Shown here: one piece after another, positions 1 to 8,100 of the stretch
How positions within the stretch are numbered: the stretch's first letter is position 1
How the letters are laid out: each line of letters starts with the position of its first letter
From: Lachnospiraceae bacterium
GTDB lineage: Bacteria; Bacillota; Clostridia; Lachnospirales; Anaerotignaceae
Direction: 5' to 3'
Assembly (NCBI GenBank): GCA_028695945.1
Contig: JAQVIB010000039.1
Span: forward strand, 1-11,549
Length of the DNA: 11,549 nucleotides
Notes under the pieces: generated by a model
What the model was told of the DNA's origin: nothing
The model's input: only the letters and a program-made list of their open reading frames with translations
Databases searched by the model: none
Program-made: the position numbers and the translations under genes

Positions 1-1217
1 ACCTTATTTTTCAACTTGCAACTAACGGACAAAGGCTGTATTTTTCCTCTCAATGGGTTCTGGAAACCTATCGAAACGAGCCACAGAAACTAAGCCGTTC
101 ATATCTTCACTCGGTTCTGCATTGTATATTTCGCCATCCCTTTGTTTCGCCTAAGCTAAACCAAGATTATTGGAATTTAGCGGCAGACATTGCTGTAGAA
201 AACATTCTAACAGAGATGAATTCACCACAGATAAGTTGTAATGGTGTGCAGTATCAACAGCAAATGTTAACCTTTATTCACAATGATGTTAAACCTCTTA
301 CAGCAGAGAAAATATATAAATATCTTTTGGAAAAAAATTACGGAACGGAAGAAATTGAAAAACTGAAGGAGTATTTTTACAGAGATAATCATGGGTTATG
401 GTGGCCTGAGGACGACGAAAAGCCTGAAGGCGACAATGGAGACAATGGTGCAGAACAAGCCATTGATATTGAAAGTCTTATGAAAGAATGGGAAGAAATA
501 AGCAAAAAACTTGGAGTGGATTTGGACACCTTATCTAAGGAAAGTGACAAACATGAATCTCTTACTCAAGGGCTTGAAGAACTGAACCGTGACCGCTACG
601 ATTACAAGGAATTTTTGCGAAAATTTTCGGTGCGTGGAGAGGATATGCTTATAAATGACGAGGAGTTTGACTATGTGTATTACACCTATGGATTAGACTA
701 TTACGGTAATATGCCCTTAGTTGAGCCTTTGGAATATAAAGATACTGAAAAAATCTGCGACTTTGTTATTGCCATTGATACATCTGGTAGTGTTAAGGGT
801 GCAATGGTACAAAGGTTTTTGGACAAAACGTATTCAATTTTAATGCAGCAGGAAAGCTTTTTTAAAAAAATAAATTTGCGTATAATGCAGTGCGATAATT
901 CTTTGCAGGAGGAAGTAGCAATTACCTGCAAGGAGGACTTTGATTCCTATATGAAACACTTGAGGATAAAAGGTTTTGGCGGAACAGATTTTAGACCTGT
1001 GTTTAACAGAGTTGATGAACTTGTGAAAGGAAAAGAATTCAAAAATCTTAAAGGTGTTATTTATTTTACAGACGGATATGGTACTTATCCTGAAAGAAAA
1101 CCAAGTTTTGACTCGGCATTTATATATTTGGGTTACAATCCAGAAAGACCACCTACGCCTGTATGGGCAATAAAGCTTATTTTGGATGAAAATGAACTTG
1201 CGGAGGATATAAAATGA
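1..1217 (+). CDS. DUF2201-type VWA-like protein with degenerate metallopeptidase region (5' partial)
   Basis: The frame is open from nt 3 to the TGA at 1215-1217 (404 codons), so the true start lies upstream. The ATG at 216 is internal, because the conserved N-terminal domain continues before it. That domain carries HSVLH (108-122), then RH (132-137), then a WNLAADIAVEN segment; this matches the putative metallopeptidase region of DUF2201 proteins, but the HExxH glutamate is serine. An acidic linker (about 400-560) follows. The C-terminal VWA domain has an apparently intact MIDAS: DTSGS (777-791), the threonine of GGTDF (978-992) and the aspartate of FTDG (1071-1073). VWA domains bind a divalent metal and mediate protein contacts. 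The stop overlaps the start of the MoxR ATPase gene by ATGA, so the protein is probably its partner, as ViaA is for RavA. No signal peptide can be assessed because the N-terminus is missing; a cytoplasmic location is inferred from the partner. Confidence 0.85.
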   Translation, partial: LIFQLATNGQRLYFSSQWVLETYRNEPQKLSRSYLHSVLHCIFRHPFVSPKLNQDYWNLAADIAVENILTEMNSPQISCNGVQYQQQMLTFIHNDVKPLTAEKIYKYLLEKNYGTEEIEKLKEYFYRDNHGLWWPEDDEKPEGDNGDNGAEQAIDIESLMKEWEEISKKLGVDLDTLSKESDKHESLTQGLEELNRDRYDYKEFLRKFSVRGEDMLINDEEFDYVYYTYGLDYYGNMPLVEPLEYKDTEKICDFVIAIDTSGSVKGAMVQRFLDKTYSILMQQESFFKKINLRIMQCDNSLQEEVAITCKEDFDSYMKHLRIKGFGGTDFRPVFNRVDELVKGKEFKNLKGVIYFTDGYGTYPERKPSFDSAFIYLGYNPERPPTPVWAIKLILDENELAEDIK

Positions 1218-2740
1218 ATATAAAACAAGCAAAAACAGAAGTTGAAAATTCGGTGAAGGCTTATCTTTTAAAAGACAAATTTGGCGAGTATCGTGTGGAT
1301 TTGGTGCACCAGCGACCACTATTTATTATAGGTGCGCCAGGTATAGGGAAAACTGCCATTATGGAGCAAATTGCACAGGAGCTTAACATTGGTCTTGTGT
1401 CTTATTCCATGACACACCACACACGCCAAAGTGCAATAGGCTTGCCCCTTATTGAAAAAAAGATGTATGATGGAAATGAGTATTCTGTATCGGAATACAC
1501 CATGAGCGAAATTGTATCTTCAATTTATAATTATATTGAAGAAACAGGACTAAAAGAGGGTGTTTTATTTTTGGATGAAATAAATTGTGTTTCCGAAACT
1601 CTCTCACCGGCAATGCTGCAATTTTTGCAATACAAATCATTTGGAAACCACCCAATTCCAAAGGGATGGGTTGTTGTTACAGCAGGAAATCCACCGGAGT
1701 TTAATAAATCTGTTAGGGAATTTGATGTTGTAACTTTAGACCGTGTTAAAAAAATTGAAGTAGAGCCAGACTTTAACGTATGGAAGGAATATGCCGTTAA
1801 AAAGGGTATTCATTCTGCCATAATAACCTATTTAGAAATCAAAAGAAATCATTTTTACACCGTTGAGTCTACCATAGACGGCAAGGCTTTTGTAACTGCC
1901 AGAGGTTGGGAAGATTTATCTCAAATGCTTCAGCTTTATGAAGAACTTGGAATAAAAGTAGACGAAAACTTGTGTGTGCAGTATCTTCAGCAAAAGAATA
2001 TAGCAAAAGATTTTTCCGTATATTATGATTTGTTCAATAAATATAAATCGGACTACAAGGTTCTGGATATTTTAGATGGAAAATATGGCGAGGATGTTAA
2101 AGAGAGGGCGAAAGAGGCTAAGTTTGATGAGAGAATAACCCTTATGGGGCTGCTTATGGATACCGTTGTGGATTACATGAAGGACTGCTTGGCAACGGAA
2201 GATTATATTAAAGTGCTGTATGAGGTACTAAAGGGTATTAAAGCAGATTGCAACAACAAGGATGACGAAAGAAGTGCTATTGAAATTCTTACTGATATTG
2301 TTGTATTAAGAACACAGGACTTTGAGAAAAAGCATAGCAAGGGATTATTAAGCCGTGAAAAAGAAACTGTTTTACGTACAGTGCTTGCAAACCTTCAAGA
2401 ATATTTGCTTTCACTTAGTCAAAAAGATATAACCGACAAAAAGAAAGGCTTTGCCTACATCAAAAAAGAGTTTGAAAAAATTGTTGATGATATGGAAAGG
2501 AATGTTCAAGCTACAAAAGTACGTATGGAAAACATGTTTACTTTCGTGGAGGATACATTTGGCAAGGAGCAGGAGATGCTTTTAGTTGTAACTGAACTTA
2601 CTGCAAACTGCCACAGTGCAAAGTTTATAGGTAAATATGGTGCAGATAAATATTTTGAAAACAACAAAGAGTTACTTTTTTATGAAAGACAGCAAGATAT
2701 TATGAAGGAGCTTAGTCTTTTAGACGGGATGATGTTATGA
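1214..2740 (+). CDS. MoxR-type AAA+ ATPase
   Basis: This 508-residue protein has an N-terminal AAA+ core and a long helical C-terminal half. Walker A is GAPGIGKT (residues 40-47), Walker B is LFLDE (118-122) with its catalytic Asp-Glu, and a sensor-1-like segment reads TAGNPPEFN (156-164). A charged region with Arg and Lys at about 177-180 is the likely arginine-finger area. MoxR ATPases remodel or load metal into client proteins, usually with a VWA partner encoded next door. Residues from about 250 on have no enzymatic motif that I recognise and are rich in predicted helix, including a charged, coiled-coil-like stretch at about 400-450. The ATG overlaps the stop of the VWA gene (ATGA), and its own TGA overlaps the start of the LRR gene in the same way, so the three are probably translationally coupled. 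Assignment to the MoxR clade rather than a generic AAA_5/McrB-like ATPase rests mainly on the VWA neighbour and the motif style. Confidence 0.87.
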   Translation: MNIKQAKTEVENSVKAYLLKDKFGEYRVDLVHQRPLFIIGAPGIGKTAIMEQIAQELNIGLVSYSMTHHTRQSAIGLPLIEKKMYDGNEYSVSEYTMSEIVSSIYNYIEETGLKEGVLFLDEINCVSETLSPAMLQFLQYKSFGNHPIPKGWVVVTAGNPPEFNKSVREFDVVTLDRVKKIEVEPDFNVWKEYAVKKGIHSAIITYLEIKRNHFYTVESTIDGKAFVTARGWEDLSQMLQLYEELGIKVDENLCVQYLQQKNIAKDFSVYYDLFNKYKSDYKVLDILDGKYGEDVKERAKEAKFDERITLMGLLMDTVVDYMKDCLATEDYIKVLYEVLKGIKADCNNKDDERSAIEILTDIVVLRTQDFEKKHSKGLLSREKETVLRTVLANLQEYLLSLSQKDITDKKKGFAYIKKEFEKIVDDMERNVQATKVRMENMFTFVEDTFGKEQEMLLVVTELTANCHSAKFIGKYGADKYFENNKELLFYERQQDIMKELSLLDGMML

Positions 2741-4227
2741 TGTTTAGCTACACAATTGAAAACAATGCGGTAACCATAGCGGGATTAACAGAGGAGCAAT
2801 TGGTTTTGGAAATACCATCCCAAATTGATGGGCTTCCTGTGGTTAAAATTGATAAATGTGCGTTGTTTGGAAAAACTGCAATTACAAAGGTAATTATAGC
2901 AGAGGGAATAAAAGAAATTTCCGACTATGCTTTTTCAAAATGTGAAAATCTTCAAGGAATTACTTTGCCAAAAAGCCTTGAGAAAATATGCGAGGGTGCA
3001 TTTTCGGGATGCTATGGATTGAAACAAGTTCAAATTCCATCAGAGTGCAGAATAATTGGGGATAAAGCTTTTTCTTGGTGCACAAGTATGAAGAAAATTA
3101 TATTTGATTGTGGAGAAAAAGTAATTGGTGATACTGCTTTTTCTTTCTGCTCAGACCTTGAAAATGTGGAATTTACTGAGGGAATTACAGAAATTGGGCG
3201 AGGTGCATTTTCAGTATGCAGTAAGCTGAAAAAGGTAAGCTTTCCAACAAGCCTTAAAGTGCTTGGCAGCCAGTGCTTTGAAGCTTGCGGAAATTTGGAG
3301 GAAGTGGATTTTAGCACAGGTCTTGAGAAAATTGGCAGTTGGGCATTTAGAGAGTGCAAAGCTTTGCGGGCAATAGAATTACCTAATACGGTGAAAGAAC
3401 TTGCTGATGGAGCTTTTTTGGGATGTATAGAAATAAAAGCGGTGCGTCTGCCTAAAGGAATAACAAAAATAAGCGACTGGGCATTTGGAAAATGCAGAGG
3501 TATTGAATTAATGGAGATACCAGATGGAGTTGATACTATAGGCAGTTATGCCTTTAGCCGTTGCAGGCGGATAACACAGTTTTATATTCCATCAACGATA
3601 AAGTCAGTTTTAAGGGGTGCTTTTTCGGTTTGTCTTGAAACCCAAAGACTAGAGTTCGATTATGGTGTAGAGGTTATTGAAGAAAGAGCTTTTGAAATGT
3701 GTTCAAAGCTTAGAACCATTGTATTGCCAAGCACCATTAAAAAACTTAGCCTAAACATGTTTTACGAATGTAAATGCCTTGAGGGTATAGAATACAAGGT
3801 TAAGGGGGCTGGTGTGCCATATGTGTACATACCGCCAATTCCAAAGGGAATAAAGTTTGCCAAAAGCATAAAAAACGGCAATATAAACTGGCAGGCATAT
3901 GATGAAATGTTTAGCAGAATAAAAGGGAAGAAGTCAAAAATAAATATGGCAGTGTATAGGGTTAAAAACAAGGCTAATCTTTTGCCGCAAATGCATGATG
4001 TTTACATTGGTTACCTTAAAAAATACTCTAAAATCATGGCGGCAGAGGCCATTGAAAACGATGACGTTGAGTATTTAGGGTTTATGGGTGACAATGGGCT
4101 TATTTTAAAAAATAATATTGAAAACTATATTAATCTTGCAAGCATTAAAAAAGGCAGATGTACAGGATACTTGCTAAATTACAAGCAAAAGAATTTTGGA
4201 GAAATAGTTAAGAGATTTTCGTTGTAA
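2737..4227 (+). CDS. BspA-type leucine-rich-repeat protein with C-terminal helical domain
   Basis: This 496-residue protein has no signal peptide, membrane segment or cell-wall anchor, so it is probably cytoplasmic, unlike many secreted BspA-like LRR proteins. After a short N-terminal segment, residues 40-350 form about 14 LRR_5-type repeats built around an AFxxC core alternating with an IxLPxxLxxI strand. The core cysteine occurs every 23 residues without indel from C69 to C345 (13 copies); the first repeat (about 41-46) lacks it. A separate C-terminal domain (about 365-496) contains a segment around residues 436-486 (AIENDDVEYL, then ASIKKGRCTGYLLNYK) resembling short ankyrin-like helical pairs found at the end of some clostridial proteins; I cannot name it securely. 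The gene starts within the end of the MoxR gene (ATGA). A second ATG at 2740 would shorten it by one residue. LRR folds bind proteins, so a client- or target-recognition role in the cassette is inferred, not shown. Confidence 0.85.
   Translation: MMFSYTIENNAVTIAGLTEEQLVLEIPSQIDGLPVVKIDKCALFGKTAITKVIIAEGIKEISDYAFSKCENLQGITLPKSLEKICEGAFSGCYGLKQVQIPSECRIIGDKAFSWCTSMKKIIFDCGEKVIGDTAFSFCSDLENVEFTEGITEIGRGAFSVCSKLKKVSFPTSLKVLGSQCFEACGNLEEVDFSTGLEKIGSWAFRECKALRAIELPNTVKELADGAFLGCIEIKAVRLPKGITKISDWAFGKCRGIELMEIPDGVDTIGSYAFSRCRRITQFYIPSTIKSVLRGAFSVCLETQRLEFDYGVEVIEERAFEMCSKLRTIVLPSTIKKLSLNMFYECKCLEGIEYKVKGAGVPYVYIPPIPKGIKFAKSIKNGNINWQAYDEMFSRIKGKKSKINMAVYRVKNKANLLPQMHDVYIGYLKKYSKIMAAEAIENDDVEYLGFMGDNGLILKNNIENYINLASIKKGRCTGYLLNYKQKNFGEIVKRFSL
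2875..3771 (+). repeat. Array of 23-residue LRR coding repeats (69-nt period)
   Basis: Thirteen consecutive coding units of 69 nt encode a 23-residue repeat with an invariant cysteine at residues 69, 92, 115 and onward to 345. The nucleotide sequence has diverged between units, so the repeat is clear at protein level and weak at DNA level. This argues for an old array under selection rather than recent expansion. Confidence 0.85.
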
Positions 4228-4285
4228 GGAACATTATCAAAAAGTACAACAATTAATGCAGTTTGGTTTCGCATAAAGCAAAGAA

Positions 4286-4291
4286 TATAAT
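4286..4291 (+). promoter_or_regulatory. Possible -10 box upstream of the GDPD-like gene
   Basis: A perfect TATAAT sits 20 bp before the ATG at 4312. A poor -35 candidate, TTGGTT (4263-4268), lies 17 bp upstream. Transcription from this box would begin almost at the ribosome binding site (AGGAG, 4299-4303), leaving a very short leader, so the match may be fortuitous in AT-rich DNA. The 84-bp gap after the LRR gene contains no convincing terminator, so read-through from the upstream cassette is also possible. Confidence 0.3.
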
Positions 4292-4311
4292 TTATTTAGG
4301 AGAGTTTACAA

Positions 4312-5103
4312 ATGACAAAAATATTAAAACAAATTGGGGCACTGGCGTGTGTTGTAACAGTAAGTGTTTCTTTTTCAATAACAGCATTAGCGGCAGATAA
4401 AAGTGTGGCATCAAATATGACGGCGGTAATTCATGCAGGCGGTGTGGTTAATGATGAAATAGGAACAAATTCGTTGGAGGCACTTAATAATTCTTTCTTT
4501 AATGGATATAGGTACATAGAGTTGGATTTTAACTTCACAACTGACAGGCATTTGGTTTGCGTGCATGACTGGGAGAAAAATTATTTTGGTTCGGACTACA
4601 ACTTTAATGGGGCAGTAAGTTTAGAGGAATTTAAGAATCTTAAAATTGAGGGCAAATACACTCCACTTACAATTAAGTCACTGGAAGAGTGGTTGATGAA
4701 TAAGCCTAATACATACATAATTACAGACATTAAAGAAGATAACATTGCGGGATTAAAGTATATTAAGGATAATGCTCCGTACATGATGAGAAGACTTATT
4801 CCTCAAATATACACTGAGGCTCAGTATGACACTGTTAGGTCAATGGGTTACGAGAACATTATCTATACTCTTTATATGCAAAATTATTCCCAAAAGACGA
4901 ATACAAGCCGAATAGTAAGCTTTGCTAAAAACCATGACCTTGTGGCAATTACGTTTTCAAGTGAGTTGGCAACAAACAATTACGTTAGTGCGTTAAAGCA
5001 AAGTGGAACAAGGCTTTTTGTTCATACTGTAAATGATAAAAGCGATACTGAACGTTTTAAGTCAATGGGAATATATGGAGTTTATTCCGATGTGTTTCAG
5101 TAG
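4312..5103 (+). CDS. Secreted glycerophosphodiester phosphodiesterase-like protein (HAGG variant)
   Basis: This 263-residue protein begins with a Sec signal peptide: K3 and K6, a hydrophobic core at about 8-25, and a likely cleavage after ALA (25-27). The mature part has GDPD-family landmarks: the HxGG loop at H41, TNSLEAL (52-58), the ELD pair E70 and D72, the HD pair at H85, TDIK (138-141), and a C-terminal TVND...GVYSD segment. GDPD enzymes split glycerophosphodiesters into an alcohol and glycerol 3-phosphate, using two histidines and a bound metal. Here the arginine that usually follows the first histidine is alanine, and the usual metal-binding Glu of the EIK motif appears as Asp (D139). 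This suggests a subfamily with altered substrate, though still likely catalytic. The ribosome binding site is AGGAG (4299-4303). The gene lies 84 bp after the LRR gene on the same strand and ends at tandem hairpins. Substrate is unknown; the extracellular location follows from the signal peptide. Confidence 0.85.
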   Translation: MTKILKQIGALACVVTVSVSFSITALAADKSVASNMTAVIHAGGVVNDEIGTNSLEALNNSFFNGYRYIELDFNFTTDRHLVCVHDWEKNYFGSDYNFNGAVSLEEFKNLKIEGKYTPLTIKSLEEWLMNKPNTYIITDIKEDNIAGLKYIKDNAPYMMRRLIPQIYTEAQYDTVRSMGYENIIYTLYMQNYSQKTNTSRIVSFAKNHDLVAITFSSELATNNYVSALKQSGTRLFVHTVNDKSDTERFKSMGIYGVYSDVFQ

Positions 5104-5109
5104 GTTTTA

Positions 5110-5136
5110 CAGCGTGTAGACAAAGTCTACACGCTG
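5110..5136. repeat. 27-bp perfect palindrome (12-bp stem, AAA loop)
   Basis: The arms at 5110-5121 and 5125-5136 are exact reverse complements (cagcgtgtagac / gtctacacgctg) around a 3-nt loop. No T-run follows on either strand, so by itself it is not a standard intrinsic terminator. It begins 7 bp after the GDPD stop and abuts the second hairpin. It may stabilise the 3' end of the message, assist termination in both directions, or be a dispersed palindromic element. Confidence 0.85.
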
Positions 5137-5170
5137 ACCGTAGTGCTGTAAAAAGCAACTACGGTTTTTT
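5137..5170 (+). terminator. Rho-independent terminator of the GDPD-like gene
   Basis: An 8-bp stem (5137-5144 with 5158-5165) is extended by three inner pairs (GCT 5145-5147 with AGC 5154-5156, bulged A5157) and is followed by six T residues (5165-5170). It terminates rightward transcription. The TAA stop codon of the convergent addB gene (complement of 5169-5171) lies within this U-tract, so the two genes share the 3' boundary. Confidence 0.82.
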
Positions 5171-8100
5171 ATTGAGTATCTTTTATTTTTTCAAATACGG
5201 CTTTAGCACCTAATGGTTTCAGATTTCGGCAGTTAAAGCCTTCCTCACTAGCCTCAAAACCACATACGGACAGATAAGGGCAGTAACTGCATGGAGTTTT
5301 TCCTTTGTCCTTATAGGGCAAAACTTGTATATTACCACTTCGTATATTCTCGCCTATTTTACTTGCGCTTGTAATGGAATAATCACATAATTGCCTATAG
5401 GTTTTTTCATCTGCAAGGGAAGACGCCGCTGTAAATCCGCCTGTTGCCTTATACCCTACAGGAATAATCTTAGACGTTTTCGCAATAGAATTATCCATAG
5501 CGTTTATTATATCTTCGTCCATTACTACAAGCCCAGACATACTAAGTTCATCGGTAATAAGGGCCTCAATTTGGGATACATCAAGCCTATCATCGGCAGA
5601 CAGCATTGGGTCTTTTATTCTAAAATAGAAAACACCAGCAGGGGCAATATTTTCTCCTAAAAGAGGTTGTCCGTTTTTTATAAGTGCGTCCATATAGATT
5701 AAAAGCTGTAGCTGTAGTCCGTAGTAAACCTGTGACAGGTCAAATTTTTTACTGCCAGATTTGTAGTCTATAATCTTAACAAAGGTGGTACCGTCTTTAT
5801 TAAGTATATCAACACGGTCAATTTTCCCTGTAAGCAGCATTTTTTTTCCGTCTTTAAGGTCTATGGCAATTGGCGGTAAGTGTTGCCCGATACCAAAGCC
5901 TAATTCATAGGCGAAGGTTTGAAAATTTCCGCTTTTAAGGTGCATGGCAAGGGTGTAAATTGCACGCACTGATATACGTTTAAGGCGTTTAATAAGATAC
6001 ATAAGAGAGTGGCTTGAAAGCAAAATTTCATTACCTAAGGACGGTGCTCGCCTATCTACGGCGTGGGTTACCATGGTTGTTATTTCACTTTTATTTAAAT
6101 CTTGCCATTTCAACTTATTTTCTTGTAGGTTATAAGAGAAATCCTCTAACACAGAGTGAAACAGCCTGCCTAAATCTGGCGTACTAAGCTGATAAACAGG
6201 TCTTTCCGTCGCCTTCATGGTGTAGGACATAAAATAGGAATAAGGGCAAGAGGAAAACCTCTCCAGTTTTGAAATACTTGAAAAAAGCGTGTCGCCAAAA
6301 ACTTCCTTGGTGGTTTCTTCTTTCAAATAATCCTCTGGTCGTTTGTTTAAAATCCCTTCTTTCAAAAGCTGTGTACGTTCAACCCACGGTTCACTATTAG
6401 AAAAATATTGAAGAGAGGAACTCCAAAGTGGGTTATTTTCCCCAGTTAAGCCCTGTCCTAAGTGATGAAAAGCAATTGCTGGTGATGAAAAAATTTCAAT
6501 TTCATCTTCTATTTCACTTTGAACTTTAAGGTTTACAAAGATGTTGCAAAGTTTGTTTATAATAACCGATGGAAGAAGCGTTTTTCCGTTTAAATTACCT
6601 GTGCTGTAGGAAAGGGTTAGGAATTCTTCCGCCTTTGTAATTGCACTGTAAATTAGGTAATTTTCTTCAAAGGCACGGCGTGTTCCATCATGGGCAAGGG
6701 TAATACCATTTGTATTAAGGCTGGTTCGCTCATCGTCAGATAAAATTCCTTCTGCTTTGTCTGGTGAAGGTATAACGCCATCATTTACACCCATAATGAA
6801 TAATGCTTTGATTTTGGGCAGACGTGTACGTTCCAAAGTGCCGATAATTACATTGTCTATACCAGGTGGAATTATACCCATTTGGCTTACGGAAAGACCG
6901 CTGTCAAAAAGCGAATAGTATTCGTTAAGTGTTACGGTGCTTTTGCCTATAACTTCGTGCAAAGAGTCGAAAATATCTATAACTATATTCCAACATTGTC
7001 TGTTTTCGTAAGCTTTAGCAATGTTACCTTCTTCCTCCATTTTGTCTGAAATGTTCCAAAGAGTTTGGGCAACACCCATTGTTTCAAGTGCCGTAAAAAC
7101 AGCGGCAGATATTTGTGAAACAGAATACTTCTTGTTTTCTTTAAAGTTATTTCTAATGGGTGCAATGAAGGACAAAAATTCATCCTTTAGACCGTTTATT
7201 TTTAAATACTCTTCGCTGTTTTCACCCTCTGTAAGACCGTAGCTCCATTTTTCAAAATTCCACTTATAGCTTTTAATGCCGTAGGCAAGGCAATAGTTCT
7301 CAAGTATTTCGATATCATCATGTTTCATAGGTGTAAGACCTGTTTTAAGAAAACTGAAGACGGAATCGTAACTAAAGTTATATAGAAAAATTTCCAACAT
7401 TCCTTTAATTAATTCAACCAAAGGGTGGTTGGTTATTTCTTGTTTGCTGTCCATAAAAAAAGGTATTTTGCTTTCTGTCATTACAGTGCGAAGGATGCTT
7501 TCATAGTTTTCCAGTGAACCTGCCAAAATTGCAATATCTCTGTATCTAAAGCCCTTATCACGCACAAGAGATATTATTTTTAAAGCCACGGTTTCAGCCT
7601 CGTCAAAGGCATTTGATGCAGCAACAATGTTTATTGCGTTGTTGTCATCAATAGAAGCTGGTGTGGCTTTGGTAAATTCTTTTTCAAGGGCTACAAGAGC
7701 ATTACTTTTAAACCGTTTTGGTTCTGTTAAAACAAGAGGTTCTTCAATTTTAACATTATTATCCTGTGCCAGTTTGCAAAGGGTTAGGTAAGTGTCTTTT
7801 GTTTCAAAAAAAGTATGGGTCATGGGCAGGTTTTTTTGTTTTAAAGCATAGCTGTCCATTGTAAGTGTAACATTAACAGATTCCGCATTTACAAGTAACC
7901 GCTCTATTATTTTAAGTTCTTGAGGCGTATAGCCATAAAAGCCATCTAGCCATATATCGGCATTCCTAACAAGCTTAGACGAGTCTATTCGGTCATACAG
8001 AAGGTCTAGGGCTTCATCTGAGGATATGTATCCATTATCTATAAAGCTTTTGTAGGTGCTGAATATAAGTGAAAGGTCGTTAAGTTTCATTTTAAGAATA

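Noticed and set aside
244..255. A 12-nt identity (gtgtgcagtatc) with 1974-1985, followed by similar cagcaaa sequence.
   Set aside because: Both copies are in coding frame within unrelated proteins (VQYQQQ and VQYLQQ). The match is short and isolated, with no flanking element structure, so it is probably coincidence.
840..1319. A 159-codon reading frame on the minus strand opposite the VWA and MoxR genes.
   Set aside because: It lies antisense to two well-supported genes, shows no domain pattern and has no convincing ribosome binding site.
2875..3771. The 69-nt periodic region as a possible CRISPR-like or tandem DNA repeat.
   Set aside because: The units are contiguous coding sequence with diverged nucleotides. 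The periodicity comes from LRR protein repeats.
4228..4311. Possible terminator between the LRR and GDPD-like genes.
   Set aside because: Only scattered short complementary stretches are present, with no stable stem followed by a T-run.
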